A DNA stretch of 64,000 nt from Epiperipatus broadwayi (lineage: Eukaryota; Onychophora; Udeonychophora; Euonychophora; Peripatidae), in the NCBI GenBank assembly GCA_028023455.1, contig JAQFVV010000001.1, forward strand, positions 25,469,401-25,533,400, written 5' to 3'. The notes under the pieces were generated by a model. The model was not told the DNA's origin. It saw only the letters and a list, made by a program, of their open reading frames with translations, and made no database searches. The position numbers and the translations under genes are program-made. Every line of letters starts with the position of its first letter. The first letter of the stretch is position 1. Shown here in pieces: positions 11,491 to 24,840 of the stretch.

Positions 11491-14400
11491 GCAAATTAAA
11501 AAATAAATTAGAATTAGCTTGAATTTTTGACTTTTAAGCAGAAAGGCTTGTTTCTAAATAATAACAATTTTATAAAATTTTAATAATAAAACTAATCATG
11601 ACCTTAATTCTTAATTATTGGGCTAATATTTTCAATGGAGATATAAAGATTTATATTTGGAAATTCCAAGAGAACTTGTGAAAAAAAAAAAAAAGAAATG
11701 AAAGAAACATTTGATAAAACAGAGTTTTGTAGATAACTATAAACTCACTGAATAATGGCTTTATTTTAAAAAAATGGTTAAGGAGTTTTAAAACATTTTA
11801 TTTCTTTAACTATTTTGTTTTCCAACATATTAATAGTCTTTTTTTTCTCATTTTCATGCAATTTTAATAAATACTTACAATTACTTTATTATAAAGTAAT
11901 TTTAATAATAATAGTAATAATAATAACAAAAACAACAATTTAATTCCATTCAATTTATCTAAATAAAAACATTCTAGAGGTATTCATCAAAAACATAATT
12001 ACATATTACAATATTAATAATAAACAAAAAAAAATAGTATTATATAAAAGAATATTAAATTACATTATGTAACAGATAAGTAAATACATAAAAAATATAA
12101 AATGAAGGGCTACCAATTAAGTAGTCAGTATAATAGTGAGTAAAGAAGCAAGAAATTTTAAAATATAGAACAAAAGATCATTAATAATTAAACAAAAGGA
12201 AAAATCAAATGCTGGTTAAATTTTCTCAATCTAAATTTAAAATGAAAGAAAAAAATAATGAAATTATAATGATAGTTTTAGAATTTTAATTAGATTTATA
12301 GTTGAAAGAAATTTTGATGAAGATAATCATTGGCCAGATAAAGCCATTGAAAGGTACTTTTCTTTTTTGAAAATATTAATTCAAAAATGTAATCTTAAAA
12401 TTATATGCAATAAGCTAATATATTCATTTGAAAAAGAAGTGGAATATAAAATTGTGTAATTAAATGTAAAATAATCTTTATCTAATAGGAATGTAAAATA
12501 ATTTTGTAAATTTTCTAATCAAGAAAAAAAAAAGATTAAGTTGTTTCATTGCAATCTGTAATTGAAAAAAGAAGATTGAAATTATTTAATGATATGGATC
12601 TCTAAGACAATGGCTACTCAAGAGTATCAAAGCTAATAAATTTTTATTTGTTTGATTTTTGTTATTGAAGTTATTAGTGAGAGAAAATTATTATTATTGA
12701 AGTTATTAAATAAGTTTATTCACCATAATTTTGAAGTTATGCAGATTATTCAAATGCTGTAATTTTGCTATCATATTATTGAGTGCTGTGATCTTCACCA
12801 TTGTGGACTTTTAGCAATGTATAATAATCTCTGCAGATATTCTAACACCACCATGTCCTACTAGATTTGTAAAAGAGCTGTTCATTTAGTTTTTCACCAG
12901 GAAGTTCCTACAGGATTTAATAGCCTGAGATATTACCAAAAACCTTGATCTGCCATTGCTGAGACATATGCCTGTTACTCATCCAAGACTACTGCTAAAC
13001 AATAAAATGAAATGAAAGATAGATGCTGCCCCAAGAAAACTGGAAACTAATTCAAGAACACCATTCAGAAACTCTAGATGACAGGGGTGATTACCCCAAA
13101 AAATCTATAGCCAAAACTTAGGTTAATGTTAAAAAAAAACATAGTCTAGACTTAAACTGAAACACAAGGGATAAGATTTATATTTTCTTTATGAACTTTT
13201 TAAAAACTAGAAATGTGTAAACTCTCACTTTCAAATTTAAATTAGAGTTAATTATGCTAAAATAACATTGTAATTGGTTCAATTTTATTTTATTTTATTT
13301 TATTCTTCTTGTTGTTGTCATAATTTGATTTGTAAATAAATATGATGTTTTAATTGTCAATTTGACCTAAATTCTCTTCTCTATATATTACCATATAAAA
13401 TTTAGTTAAGACAAAATTTGTCAATTATATTGATTTGTGTTTTAAACATGCATTATTTGATGGCTTAAATTAGGGGAGTTTTCTTAAAGTTTATTTGCAA
13501 TAACTGTAGAATCAAGTGCTAGGAGCATTTGAGATCTTCTCTTGTGACTATTCTAGCTAATTCTCTGGATGTATTCTGGGTTTTTATCCCAGAATAAGTA
13601 AAAAGTATTCATAGGAGAGATATTTTGCTTTTAGCAGTTATAGAATGAGTGAAAATAAATAAAAGTGACATTCTGTTATAATTAATATCATTAATATATG
13701 TTGATCAGACTTTTTATTTTATTCTTAGTTAAATGTTGAATAACACACCATGATGATAAAAGTCATTAAATAATCTTGGAAGTCTAAATAATGCAATTTT
13801 TTAAAATGATTAGTTCTAAATTTTGCAACATAAAAAGTCTTACCTTGTTTTAAATACCTGTCAGGAACCCTGTCCAAACTGTTACTTGTACAGTTTATAA
13901 TGTTAATTTGTCTCTTAAGTACTTTTGCAAAAAAAATATTATTAAGATTTTTTTATAAGTTTTGAAGGAAGCATGAGGAAAGTTATAAACAGTGTGATAT
14001 TTTGTACTATAATAACTTATAAATTTTGTTTGTACAACATCCGGTACTCTACTATGAGAGTGATTGTCTGAGTTCCAAACAATAGTTTAGAATTGATAAT
14101 ACTAAAAGGATGTTCATAAATTTCTCTATTGAGAAATTTTATTTCCTTAAAGATACAACCTATAACTTTAAATGATTTAGAACAAATATTATATATAAAT
14201 TGTAAGTAGTAATTTATAATTTGAAACAATACTAAAATGTTTATGTTGATTTTCTTTTAAAATATAATAATAATAATGATGATGATGATAGTAATAACAA
14301 TAATAATAATGATGATGATGATGATGCTGATATTGTTTATCTATAGTTTTTTATAGAAATTTTTCTGCTGTTTCAAGTAGCAAAAATTCGATGAAAAAAA

Positions 14401-17400
14401 TCAACTAACTTCTTTATAAACATAGGCTTCTATCAAACAAACCTATCATTATCAATAGTATGAGAAATAATTTAATATTTCATTAAACATAGCCACACTA
14501 TCCCTATTAAATATTCTCACATACATCAACATGATTTTATACAAATTTTAGAATAATTAAAATGAATTTGCTTAAACACTTTGCATTATTAATGACATTA
14601 ACCCAATATAAAGAAGAATTTAGTTAAATTGCCATTTGAAACATCAGAAAAATTTCTAAAGAAGACATATAGGTCAATAATATTAATATTATATATATAT
14701 ATATATATTGTAGGAGTATATATATACTCTTACATATATATAATCAATATGTTTACATTATATTTGCATTCTTATTATATTTATGAAAATATAAATATAT
14801 AATTTAGTAAGTTAGTATTTTTCATTCTTTAAAATGAAAAAAGACATTGTTGACAAAAGATGGTTGACAAGGTTATGAATGACCTCTGGGTTCACATAGT
14901 TTATCGAATTAAAGGAAATGAAATTAACTTAGTGTTTAAATATCGAATTGTATTGTAACAAGGCAGAATGCGTTATGCTTCAGTAAGCTGATGGAGCGAG
15001 ATATAATATAAAAATAATTCTATTCTTTTTGTTAGAAGACTAAGGATTCTATTTTGTGTCAGCTATATCCTCATAAAAACTTATACTATGTTCGATTTAA
15101 AAGAACAGTGTAAGATAAAGTCTATATTTTGAACAATTTAATACTCATTAGAAGAAATTTCTAATATTTGTTTAAAGAAAGTAATTTGAATATATTTTCA
15201 TGTTCTATAAAAATTGTTCGAATTACATGTTCTAAATTGTAAATTTCATTTTAAAAATGAACATGTTTATAAAAACTTCAACTAGATTTAATGTACTTTA
15301 CATTATAAGGAAAATGCAGAGTGAGTAGAACACTTATTTATCGTAGGATATATAAAATGCACTTGCCTAGTCAAATATATATGTGTGAATAACATCTTTT
15401 GCTGAATGCCTTAAAATTATATAAAAGTTCGATCTTCAAAATGGAATTATAATTGTTAATAAAGAAACTGTGTATTAAGAAGATGAAATCTACATACAAA
15501 GAAAAAACTAAATGTCAACTTGGGATATCCTATTATTTTCTTCAATGTATAACAATGAAGGAATTAAAAATTGCATCTTCGAAGGATTTTCATTCGTGAA
15601 TTCCAGGAACATCTAGGCTTATTACATTGACTTTTATAATACCATTTAAGTTTTTCAAAATTATAATTGGGAAAGATTAATTTTATTTTCTTTATTATCG
15701 TATTCATTTTTATTAAAGAAATGAATAATAAGAGAGAATTAATAATTTAAAATATTTTTATTTATATTTATGATTAATAAAGATTTAAATATAGGTTAAG
15801 AAATATTAATATGGGAAAGGGATAAAGTGAACTTGGAGGTAAGAGATTAAATTATTTTTAAATCCACATACTATTATTTTCTATGACATGACACTACATT
15901 GTTTATACTAATCCAAATAGTCTAATAACCATAATGTATGATAAGTGAATAAATGATTAACATTGTTGTGAAATATATATTTTTATATTAATAAATATAA
16001 GTTATGTACATCACAAATGAAAATATATATAAATGATTGGATTATTATTTATATAATCTAATTATTATAGAATAGTGTTAATATAAAAGTCTTAATATTT
16101 GGATACTTATATTTTATATACATTATAAAATCACGTAGTGTTATAAGTTAGAAAATATATCTACTGTAAGTGAATAGAATATTTATATTTTTAATATAAG
16201 GAGATAGATATATAAATAATTTTTTTATATATTGTAAAATTTAAGTTATTTAATTGTTAAATAAATAATTATGTTTCTTATATTAAATTAAATGAAATCT
16301 TCAATTTTGTTTTATTTAATTTAAAGAGTTAGTGAGATTTGTTGTTAATATTACTTTAGACTATTGATAGGAACCCCTGAAGAGAGTAAATTGTTAAACT
16401 TCCCTGAGTTCGAAATCTGAGCATAACGGTAAAGTTAATTAAGGTGAAAATTGATTTGATGTGGTTTGGATATAATAATTTATTAATAATAAATTAGTTA
16501 TTAGGAACAAATATAGTTTTATATCAAAATTAAATCACACCATTCGTGGCATCCTATATGAAGACCTTAAATCTGACTATAGTGAGATGCAACTGCCTTA
16601 ACTTATCTTGTTGAGAGGGTGCATACCATTACAATATATATATAAATGCTTTTATGTGTTCTAAACCCAATGTCTTATTTTATTTTCAATACTCAAAAAA
16701 TATTGAAATTATAGCTATTTTTTTATCATTGTTTTTTTATTTATATTATTTATTTTAAAATGATCCACATATCAATCTATTTACCTATCTATCTATCTAT
16801 ATTATAATTATATCAACTTAAGTGCAGTCCACACTAGTTAAGATTGAAACAAGGTATAAAAATAAATAAAAAGAAGAAAAAAGTAAAAACTATATATTAT
16901 TTGCCATTGGAATAAACTTCTTAAAAAAATAAAAGGAAGTTGATTTATGATTTGACGGACAATATTACTAAATGTTTATGATGCATGGTAAAAGGCAATT
17001 TATGTATAAACTTATATGAATTAATTAATAAAAATTTGAACAACAATGTGTGTGTATGTACGCCTATACTGTAAACTAAAAAAATTTGCCCATGAGACTA
17101 AAAGAAAAAAATATTAATGTATATATAATGTTATTGATCATTACTCTGTAAGTGATGAGTAGACATATAAATAAGATTGCAACAGAAAAAAAATATTTGA
17201 GATCGTAAATTTCAAATACAATCTGGCTTTTTTTGTTATGAATCAATTTGTAAATAAAATCTTGTAGATTATTACACTAATAAGAATGCTGAATTCAAAT
17301 TTAAGATTAAAAATTATGAATTAATAACATTTGAGAGATTAAAAGTAAAAAAAGTAAAAGTCGGCAAATAATTTTCTCTCTTGTAATAAGGGTAGATGAA

Positions 17401-18729
17401 AAAAAGATGAAAAAACATTTCTTTCTTCATTATAATATATTGTAATATGGTATATAAGTTTGTTTCCCTCCACATGTTTTAGAAGTGAGCAATAGAATAT
17501 TTTATTTGGGAGTTTTAGAGGTCTACATTACAGTTCAAGTTCTGGCAAGAGATGTAGGCAGTAAGTAACAAAAATACTCCTGTTTTTTTTCTTTCACAAG
17601 CCCAAATGAGTTAACATTTTTAAATGTGAATCTTTATATCTCCTCCCACAAATATTGGCTTATAATTAAGAATTGATGCATGATTAATTTCTCTATTACA
17701 CTTTGATAAATTTGTCATTGTTTAGAAAACAAATCTTTCTGTTTAAAATCAAATATTCAAATTCCATCTAAATTTTTTTTAAAATTTGTCTTTGAATATT
17801 TTTCATCTATCAATACTTTTTTATAGAAGCATTCAGTTAATAATGTAAATATTTACTCTAGTTACTGAGGATAATTAATACCTCAAAATGCACCATAGGT
17901 CAGAGATTACCATAAAAAATAAGTAAGTATTATGAGTTCCTATGGGATAAAAATAATTCATTATATAAATTCAAAATATATAAAAATTCTTAAAAAAATA
18001 AAGTTTAAATTGAAAACTATTAATTAATGAACAAATATTTTACTGAGCATATTATAAAAAAATGACTAACTTATGATTATAAAAAATATATACATTTTTT
18101 TTCATTGATGATCCACCATTTAATGAGAAAACATTTCTTAATTCATTATATATTAAATTCAAATAAATTATTTTTAAAAAATCAACTATAATGTACATTT
18201 CAAAAATTAAAAAAATATATATAGCATTTGCATAAATTAAAAAAATATATATAGCATCTGTATATTTTAAAATATAATTTTGTAATACACTGCTGTCAAT
18301 TTTAAAAAAAAAAAACAATGTTTCACAAATTGTATTTATTTTATATAAATGCAATAAAATTAAATAAAATTTGATAAAGAAATGTAATATATAGTTGTTT
18401 GTTAAGCTATTAATAATCTGCAGAATGCAAGAGATCTAGAAAATAATGGTTTATAATTTTCATAATTTTGATAAATAATTTTGTTGCTTTTATTTTATGT
18501 ACAACCTAAAATGTAAAATATAAGATCATCCTTAACCAGGTGGCATCCAAGAAAACTAAATATATACTGAATGAAGAATAAATCAATCGGACAAAGATAT
18601 ATTTGGTAATGTTTGACCATTACAGCATATATATATATATATACACACACACAAATGACACAAATTGTGTAACTTGCTTTTAAGCTTGTATTAAAAATGT
18701 TCACTACAGGAAGCTAACCAATTACTTCT
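11491..18729. other. Intron, AT-rich, no gene recognised
   Basis: A large featureless stretch of the last intron. It contains GAT/AAT trinucleotide runs (14265-14328), a TA microsatellite with a small palindrome (14692-14740), a short TATC run (16784-16799) and a local duplication near 18200-18260. Segment 12820-13090 is less AT-rich and may be an old repeat. All open frames here are short and of biased composition. Confidence 0.55.
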
Positions 18730-18898
18730 ATCAAGCTTTAATTTATAAGTGCTGAAAGAGAAATAATTCAAAATCTCTATCAGAAAGTCCTCATCCTCAG
18801 ACCATAGGCTCAAAAACAATTGGTCTGGGGATGATGACTTTCCATAAAAATTTTGAATTCTTTTTCTTTCAACACTTATAAATTAAAGCTTGATAGGA
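18730..18898. mobile_element. MITE-like foldback element
   Basis: Inverted termini pair TATCAAGCTTTAATTTATAA (18731-18750) with its complement ending near 18897. Inner arms around GTCCTCATCCTCAGACC pair with GGTCTGGGGATGATGAC. The whole 169-bp unit folds into one long imperfect hairpin with a loop near AAAACAA. No coding capacity and no clear target-site duplication. A Class II MITE is likely, but the superfamily is unknown. Confidence 0.6.
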
Positions 18899-18909
18899 GC
18901 TATTGCTGT

Positions 18910-19027
18910 AGCAGTGAAACCTTAGGTTGTGTTTTAATATTATTTTTATGCTGGTCTGGTTTAATTTTAGCAGTGAAACCTTAGGTTGTGTTTTAATATT
19001 ATTTTTATGCTGGTCTGGTTTAATTTT
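18910..19027. repeat. Perfect 59-bp tandem duplication
   Basis: Two adjacent copies (18910-18968, 18969-19027) begin AGCAGTGAAACCTTAGG and are identical over their length. A partial third copy continues TTTAATTTTAG. The identity points to a very recent duplication, right beside the 3' end of the RTE insertion. Confidence 0.9.
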
Positions 19028-19077
19028 AGATTTTGGGTAGTTTTGATTATATATATATATATATATATATATCATTA

Positions 19078-21083
19078 TCAACCATTATCAATCCACTGCA
19101 GGATGAAGGTCTCTCCAAGTTTAATCCATCTTCTCCGATCTTTAACTTCTCTTCTCCACATCACCCCTGCACACTTTCTTATTTCATCCATCCATCTCAC
19201 ATGTGGTCTCTTTCTGGGTCTTTTACAATCTCTTGGAATCCAGTTTAAAATTTCAATTGTCCATCTATTATCATCTCTTCTAGCAATATGTCCAGCCCAA
19301 CTCCACTTCAATCTTTTAATTTTTTCAATGAGGTCAGTAACACCTGTTTGTTCTCTTACCCATACATTGTGTTTTCGATCTCTTCTTGTTACTCCCAACA
19401 TACACCTCTCCATACTTCTTTGAGTGGTCTGAAGTCTCTGTATTGCTCTTCTATTAAGTGTCCAAGTCTCAGATCCATAAGTAAGAACTGGTAAAACACA
19501 TTTGTTAAAAACCTTCCTTTTCAAACACATAGGCATATTTCCTTTTAGTATCAAGTTATTTCTACCAAAAGCACTCCAACCAAGTTTAATTCTATGATTA
19601 ATTTCCTCCATTATGTTTCCATCTGTATTAATAATCTGACCAAGGTATTTGTAACTGTTAACTTCTTCTAATTCATCATAATCAATCTTTATTTTCATAT
19701 TTTGAGCAAATCGATTAAACATTACTTTAGTCTTTTTAACATTTATCTTTAGTCCTACTTTCCTACTTTCATCTGATAACTCCTGCAACATTTCCTGCAG
19801 CTCTGAAGCATTATTTGCAAAAACAACTACATCATCTGCAAAATCTAAATGACTTAAATAATCTCCATTTACTTTCACTCCTTTAGTTTCCCATTTTAAT
19901 CCACAAAATACTTCTTGCAGCACTGCTGTAAAAAGTTTTGGAGATATGGAGTCACCTTGTCTTACACCTTTCTCAATGTTGACTTTCCCAGTATCATTAT
20001 GTAATCTAATTGTTGCTGTTGCATTTTTATAAATATTCTTTAAAATATGACAATATCCTGGATCTATACCTTGATGATCCAATGCTTTAATCACTGAAGA
20101 AATGTTTATAGAATCAAATGCCTTTTCATAATCTACAAATCCAAACATAATGACAACTCATATTCATTTGTCCTTTCTATAACTTCTCTCAATACCTGAA
20201 TATGATCTACTGTACTAAAACCACTTTTAAATCCAGCTTGTTCTCTTGGTTGGTGGAAATCCAATGTTCTCTGTAGACGAGTTGTAATTATCTTGGTAAA
20301 ATTTTTATATAAAACTGATAAAAGGCTGATAGGTCTGTAATTTCTAATATCTTCTTTATCACCTTTTTTAAATATTAATATTATTACTGCATTCTTCCAA
20401 TCATCTGGTACATCTTTATCATTTAGACATTTGGTATATAACTTTGCTAAAAAAATTTCTGTTTCTTCACCTGCTTCTTTTAATATATCAATTATAATTC
20501 CATCATTACCTGGAGCCTTTCCTTTCTTCATACATTTAATTGCATGTCTCACTTCTTCATTTAAAATTCTGGGCAATTCGGAAGATGTAATAGATATAGG
20601 AGGTACTTGTTCTTTATTACTATATAATTCTTGATAAAAATCTTCTACCAATTTCATGATGTCATCTCTCTTTTTAGTAATAATTCCATCTTTTTTCCTT
20701 ATTGCAGATATAAATTTCCTACCAATACCAAAATGTTGTTTTACATTCTTAAGACTTTTATTTTCTTCTACAGCTTTTCTTGCTAGTTCACAGTTATACT
20801 TTCTTATATCATTTTCAACTCTTTTCCGCACCATTTTACAAAATTCGAGATATTCAATTCTTTTTAATGCATCATTTTTGTATATCTTCATATTCCTTCT
20901 TTTCTTCATAAATTCTCTAGTCTCAGTAGAAATTTTATTGGTCAATTGCTGCTTTTTTCTACCAGCTATCTTTGTTGCAGTTTTTAAAAGTGTATCAGTT
21001 ATTTTCATATTAATTTCATTCAAATCTGAATCATGTTCAAAATCTACTAATACTTGAAACCGATTTGTAAGTTCTAATTTAAA
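19078..21083 (-). pseudogene. RTE LINE reverse transcriptase domain
   Basis: Two overlapping frames (20133-21023 and 19078-20148) together make one RT of about 650 residues. Motifs in order: [39 protein letters not shown], then after a frameshift [23 protein letters not shown], catalytic FADDVVVF, INVKKTKVM and KYLGQII. A C-terminal region with WAGHIARRDD and KRPRKRPHVRW is typical of RTE/craniofacial-development-protein-2-like elements. The enzyme would copy its RNA at the nicked target. The frameshift sits between the thumb-proximal motifs and the palm core, so the copy is inactive unless it is a sequencing error. Confidence 0.9.
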
Positions 21084-21330
21084 TTAATTAGAATGTTTCT
21101 GAAGATTAGGAATATCAACTGTAAATATTGTTTTTCTTAATAATTTTTGTCTTTCTAGTTTTACATTAACATGTATCTTGCACCTTACTAATCGATGATC
21201 ACTTCCTGTGTTAAATTTATTAAGAACATTACAATCTTGAAATATGTATTTCCTGTTAGTCAAAATATAATCCAATTCTGCTGTACCTTCATTTGGATGC
21301 TTCCATGTCCATTTTCTTTTAACATTTTTC
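21084..21330 (-). pseudogene. RTE LINE endonuclease C-terminal segment
   Basis: Continues the endonuclease after the homopolymer frameshift. It contains DYILTNR and the terminal GSDHRLVRC motif with the conserved Ser-Asp-His of APE nucleases. It ends at a stop at 21084-21086. The reading frame resumes directly after the stop and runs into the RT linker, so this is a nonsense mutation, not an ORF boundary. Confidence 0.85.
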
Positions 21331-22035
21331 TCAAAAAAAAGAATTCATAATATAAAGTTTTTCTTTTTCTGCAAACTCCACAAGTCTATGTCCTCTCTCA
21401 TTTCTATTACCATAACCAAAATTACCTACAGCACTTTCATCTTTCATTTGTTTACCAATTCTAGCATTAAAGTCTCCCATAACAATTTTAAAATGTTGTT
21501 TACTCTGATCAAAAGCCTTTTGTACATCCATATAAAAATCTTCTACTACTTCATCACTATGAGAACTTGTTGGGGCATAAACCTGAATTATCTGCATTTG
21601 GTATCTGCTATTAAGTTGTATAACTAATCTTGCCACTCTGTCTGATACACCATCAATCTCCACAATATTGTTCTTCCACTTTTTATTTATAATGAATCCT
21701 ACTCCACTTGTATTTCCAATATTTGTGCCTTTATAATAGAATATATGTCCACTTTTTAAATCAATTGTCTCTTCACCTTTTCTTCTAACTTCACAAAGTC
21801 CAATAATGTCCCATTTAATATAAGAGAGTTCTTCTTCTAATTCTTGCAATCTTCCTTCACTTGAAAGTGATCTGCAGTTGTAAGTACCTAAATAAAAAGT
21901 TGTCATCAAATGGCAGCCTGGGTCCGCAATCAAGGGATTCTTAGCACCCTCCACCTTTGGCCACCAACCGCTGCCTTGGTTGGTGACTTTACAGCCTCCT
22001 GGGAATAAGGGCCATGCTTTATTTTTGTCTGTCAT
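21331..22035 (-). pseudogene. RTE LINE endonuclease domain (APE-like)
   Basis: Open frame of 234 residues. After a leader of about 45 residues, the APE domain begins at GTYNCRSL (Asn of motif I). It continues with GLCEVRRKG (catalytic Glu), QVYAPTS and GDFNARIG (Asp/Asn pair). The frame stops just after IMNSFF, in a run of eight T (minus-strand sense); one T fewer would continue the frame into the next segment, which carries YILTNR and the GSDHRLV motif (21084-21330). This nuclease nicks target DNA for target-primed reverse transcription. As it stands the domain lacks its C-terminal GSDH block in the same frame. Confidence 0.9.
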
Positions 22036-22358
22036 AATTGTATATATGTATTGGAAAAATATTTATCATTTACACAAACATTCATTCTGCCTTATCAGGC
22101 ACTGAGAAGAAAGACCATGGTGTTTCTTGATCTTAAACTCAGAGGTAAAAAGCCAATAAACTCACCACGCTGGCTAATGCATGTTGGTGAGCAGCCCATC
22201 CATGTTCGTATACTATATGAATAAACACATAGTAATAACAGCTGCAATGACAAGAATGTATGGAGTGGACATTAGAAATTTGCCCTGCTCAGTTCCTTTA
22301 AGGCCTCCAAGAGGAATCAAAGGGTCTCCTTTCAGTTAATAGCAAACTCCTTTCTGCA

Positions 22359-22363
<5 letters not shown>

Positions 22364-22406
<43 letters not shown>
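22364..22406. repeat. (TA)n microsatellite between RTE and PLE-tail hairpin
   Basis: Uninterrupted TA dinucleotide tract of about 43 bp separating two mobile elements. Confidence 0.95.
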
Positions 22407-22407
<1 letters not shown>

Positions 22408-22617
22408 CTACAACCATTAAATGTCTGTATTTTTAAATCATATAATAATAATTCAAACAAATATATTTAACACAGTATTCAAAATTAAATAATATATTCT
22501 TTACCAGAAGTACTTTCAATTGTCTCACTGACAATCTTTATCAACTGTTAATACAAACGTACAAAAAAATTAAAAAAAAAAATTTTTGAATACTGTGTTA
22601 AATATATTTGTTTCAAT
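22407..22617 (-). mobile_element. PLE-tail foldback element with hammerhead-like motif
   Basis: The outer arms around TTCAAACAAATATATTTAAC (22452-22471) pair with the complement near 22587-22614. The interior holds one hammerhead-like motif (22501-22551, minus). The same sequence in longer palindromic form occurs at 49280-49545, next to a Penelope-like fragment. It also resembles the 3' ends of the PLEs at 59339 and 62534. It is interpreted as a Penelope-like 3' terminus with a partial inverted second copy. Confidence 0.6.
22501..22551 (-). ncRNA. Decayed hammerhead-like motif in PLE tail
   Basis: On the minus strand: stem I TTAACAG against CTGGTAA (6 of 7 pairs), box TTGATAA in place of CTGATGA, a perfect 6-bp stem II ATTGTC/GACAAT, GAAA, palindromic AGTACT as stem III, and U at the cleavage site. 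Two core substitutions (C3 to U, G8 to A) should abolish cleavage. The fold is intact. Confidence 0.55.
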
Positions 22618-22869
22618 TATATATATATGTTCAAAAGATGCCTTCACCAAAACCACTGAACAAGTGTAAGATTTGTTTACTAAACAAAAAAAGAGTCAGA
22701 AATTAACTACCTCTTTCATTTGCTCACCCCCAGATCAGCTGATTTCAAGCTGGTTTGCTCCCTTCTTTTGAACATAAATAACAAGTGATAGCAGGTTACG
22801 TGATTAACTTGTTTTTGTTTTTCATATATATATATTGATACTCTGTCATTAAAACTATTAATGTAAAGA

Positions 22870-23235
22870 AATATTAAGTCAGAGTTTAAATATAGTAAAA
22901 TTTATTGCATGAAGTATGCATTCAATGCTTTTGCATTTTATTGATAATTAGTCTTCTGAGAACATTAATTGTTTGCTGAATCAAATGCTATTTGATTTTT
23001 TGTTCATTACTTATTCATTTTGTATAATAAACAACACTTCTTTTATTTTGTGTTTGCAGTCATTTCTCTCTTTACACATAATTTTAATAACACTGAGGTC
23101 ATAACTATGGCTGTATTCTCTTTCAGGATTATAAAAGAGTGGCAAATTAGTGGTATCAGAATTTTTCTTAGATTTTTTATACATTAGAGAATTCTGGGTC
23201 ATACTAATTCTATGATTCATCTCACAATCATACAT
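22870..23235 (-). pseudogene. Penelope-like element 3' fragment (C-terminal endonuclease region)
   Basis: The 74-residue frame at 23011-23235 ends HSYDLSVIKIMCKERNDC, then a KHKIKEVLFI-type tail. This matches the layout downstream of GIY-YIG domains in PLEs, as in the EIKILMEERNHKKRKIREAI segment at about 62.4 kb. The GIY-YIG core is absent. About 140 bp of AT-rich 3' sequence follows on the minus strand. Identity rests on this short tail only. Confidence 0.45.
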
Positions 23236-23239
23236 ATTA

Positions 23240-23420
23240 TAATGGTCGGGAATGATAGTAGAGTCTTACTGTATCTGTACTATAAGGTGCCACCAGGCTA
23301 TTTGAACCTGGAAAATTTATAGATTAGGCAGATACACGCTGTTAAGATCTAACTTTTACATATATATTTTATTCTGACCATCAGCCCTAGTCACTAGCAG
23401 CAGAGATAATAATATATAAA
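23240..23420 (-). repeat. Possible tRNA-derived SINE fragment
   Basis: On the minus strand a good B-box, GGTTCAAATAGCC (23296-23308), sits in a CCAGG/CCTGG stem like a T-arm. A weak A-box-like TAGTGACTAGGG lies about 80 nt upstream, further than in a tRNA. No sister copy was seen in the window. Confidence 0.3.
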
Positions 23421-24582
23421 TTTACTTAAAAATGCATTCAATATCAAAAAATAAAAGCCACTGCCAGTAATAACACACAAAAAGCATTTATTAATGCACA
23501 TATAAATAAAATTGAGGAATAAAATTTATTTTTAGAATTTAATATTAATTTTTTTAAAAATTTAAATTATTATTCTTAAACAGTCCATACAGATGGACAT
23601 TTTATTAAATTTTACTTTAGAATGTTGAGTATAGATAGACTACATAAATTTCTCAGCTAAAAACTTTTCAAAACAATCATTCAATCTCAGACTAAAAGTT
23701 CGTAGCCAAACCAACACCTGCTTCCAGATATATAGTCACAACCAATGCAATATGAAGATGCTAGCATAAAACCACGCTGACAGGAATGTGCATCTGACAG
23801 CATGGTATTATTTGAAGGACATAATCCTCATCCAGTACAGGAATGTGCATCTGTCTGGCAAAGGAATCATGTATATAATAATTAAAGAAAAGTGCTATGT
23901 ATGGGGAGAGTGGTCTATCTGCCAACTTATAGTCCCTATCCATAGAGCTAAAAAGGGGTCAATGGCACAGGAAATATGTCTGCATCCATTGCAATGCAAT
24001 GACTACAACTTTGGGTCATGCATTCAGTTGGGCATGTTGCCCTGTATGCCAAACATGCTTCACATTACATTGATATAAACACCCATTTATCCCTCCAGTA
24101 TCAACCTAATTATGAAACAAATATCCTGAACTAAAAGACCTTTAGAAATAAACATAAACAATTAAAATATAAAGTTATTGATGTAATTGCAGAGGGGAAT
24201 TACAATAAACCCAATGGCATTCATCATAAGATGCCGCATTGACATCAATAACTTAAAGATATACGAATAAATACATTTTTTTGATACTCAACATGAGGTA
24301 TCTTATTTACCGAATATTATATATTTTAATCAATATGCAAATAAAAAAAATAATTAAACGTTAATGAATCTATGCAGCTATCTACACCCAACTTAAATTT
24401 ATTACATTTAAATAATTTAGTCGGTAAATATTAACAAAGAAAATGGAAATGATTTATCTAAATTAGCAAACTCAAATATATAAAATTTTAACATTAATAA
24501 CTTGATTTTGAAATCTAAATAAGTAAAATAAGAGTTCATTTTAAAAGTTCTGTTTAGCACATTATTAAAAGCCTGTTAAATA
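23421..24582. other. Intron; one higher-complexity segment
   Basis: Segment 23690-24080 is less AT-rich and contains a direct repeat of CAGGAATGTGCATCTG (23780-23795 and 23839-23854). It looks like an old repeat but shows no protein homology. The rest is AT-rich. Confidence 0.45.
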
Positions 24583-24840
24583 TTGATGAAAGTTCTTAAT
24601 TACTGTTTAAAATATTATAGTTCATACTTTACAGTAGAAGAGCTCCTGGTTCCTGATGCCTATTCCCGTGAAGTGTTTATTGATCATACTTTCATGGAAG
24701 ACCGGTCTGTTGTTCCAGAGATGGCCATAGCTGGTTCCCTCCTGGTACTATTTTATTATAGGACCCATATGATTCGGGTCTACCATAATGGCATTCATAA
24801 TTCAACAGTCATTTCATTTGAAATAAGTGAGAGAGGGTGA
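24583..24840 (+). other. Unrecognised 85-codon open frame with coding-like composition
   Basis: The frame 24583-24840 has much more balanced base composition than its flanks from about 24640 on. It encodes VEELLVPDAYSREVF, DRSVVPEMAIAGSLL and a His-rich RVYHNGIHNSTV stretch. No family was recognised. The composition change begins after the ATG, so the start is arbitrary. It could be a fragment of a transposon protein or the antisense of one; no splice sites or neighbours support a host exon. Confidence 0.3.

Larger units (their letters stand above)
19079..22363 (-). mobile_element. Near-full-length RTE-clade LINE
   Basis: The element spans a 5' leader (22036-22363), an APE-type endonuclease and a reverse transcriptase ending at 19078-19080. 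The 3' end runs into (TA)n at 19050-19074 and the 5' end abuts (TA)n at 22364. RTE elements typically have a very short 3' UTR and a microsatellite tail, which fits. The single ORF is broken in three places: a T-run frameshift (21333-21340), a stop at 21084-21086, and a frameshift near 20140-20148. Domain order and motifs are otherwise intact, so the insertion is fairly young. It lies antisense within the receptor intron. Confidence 0.9.

Noticed and set aside
18986-21057. Plus-strand open frames across the RTE insertion
   Set aside because: Antisense shadows of the minus-strand endonuclease and reverse transcriptase.
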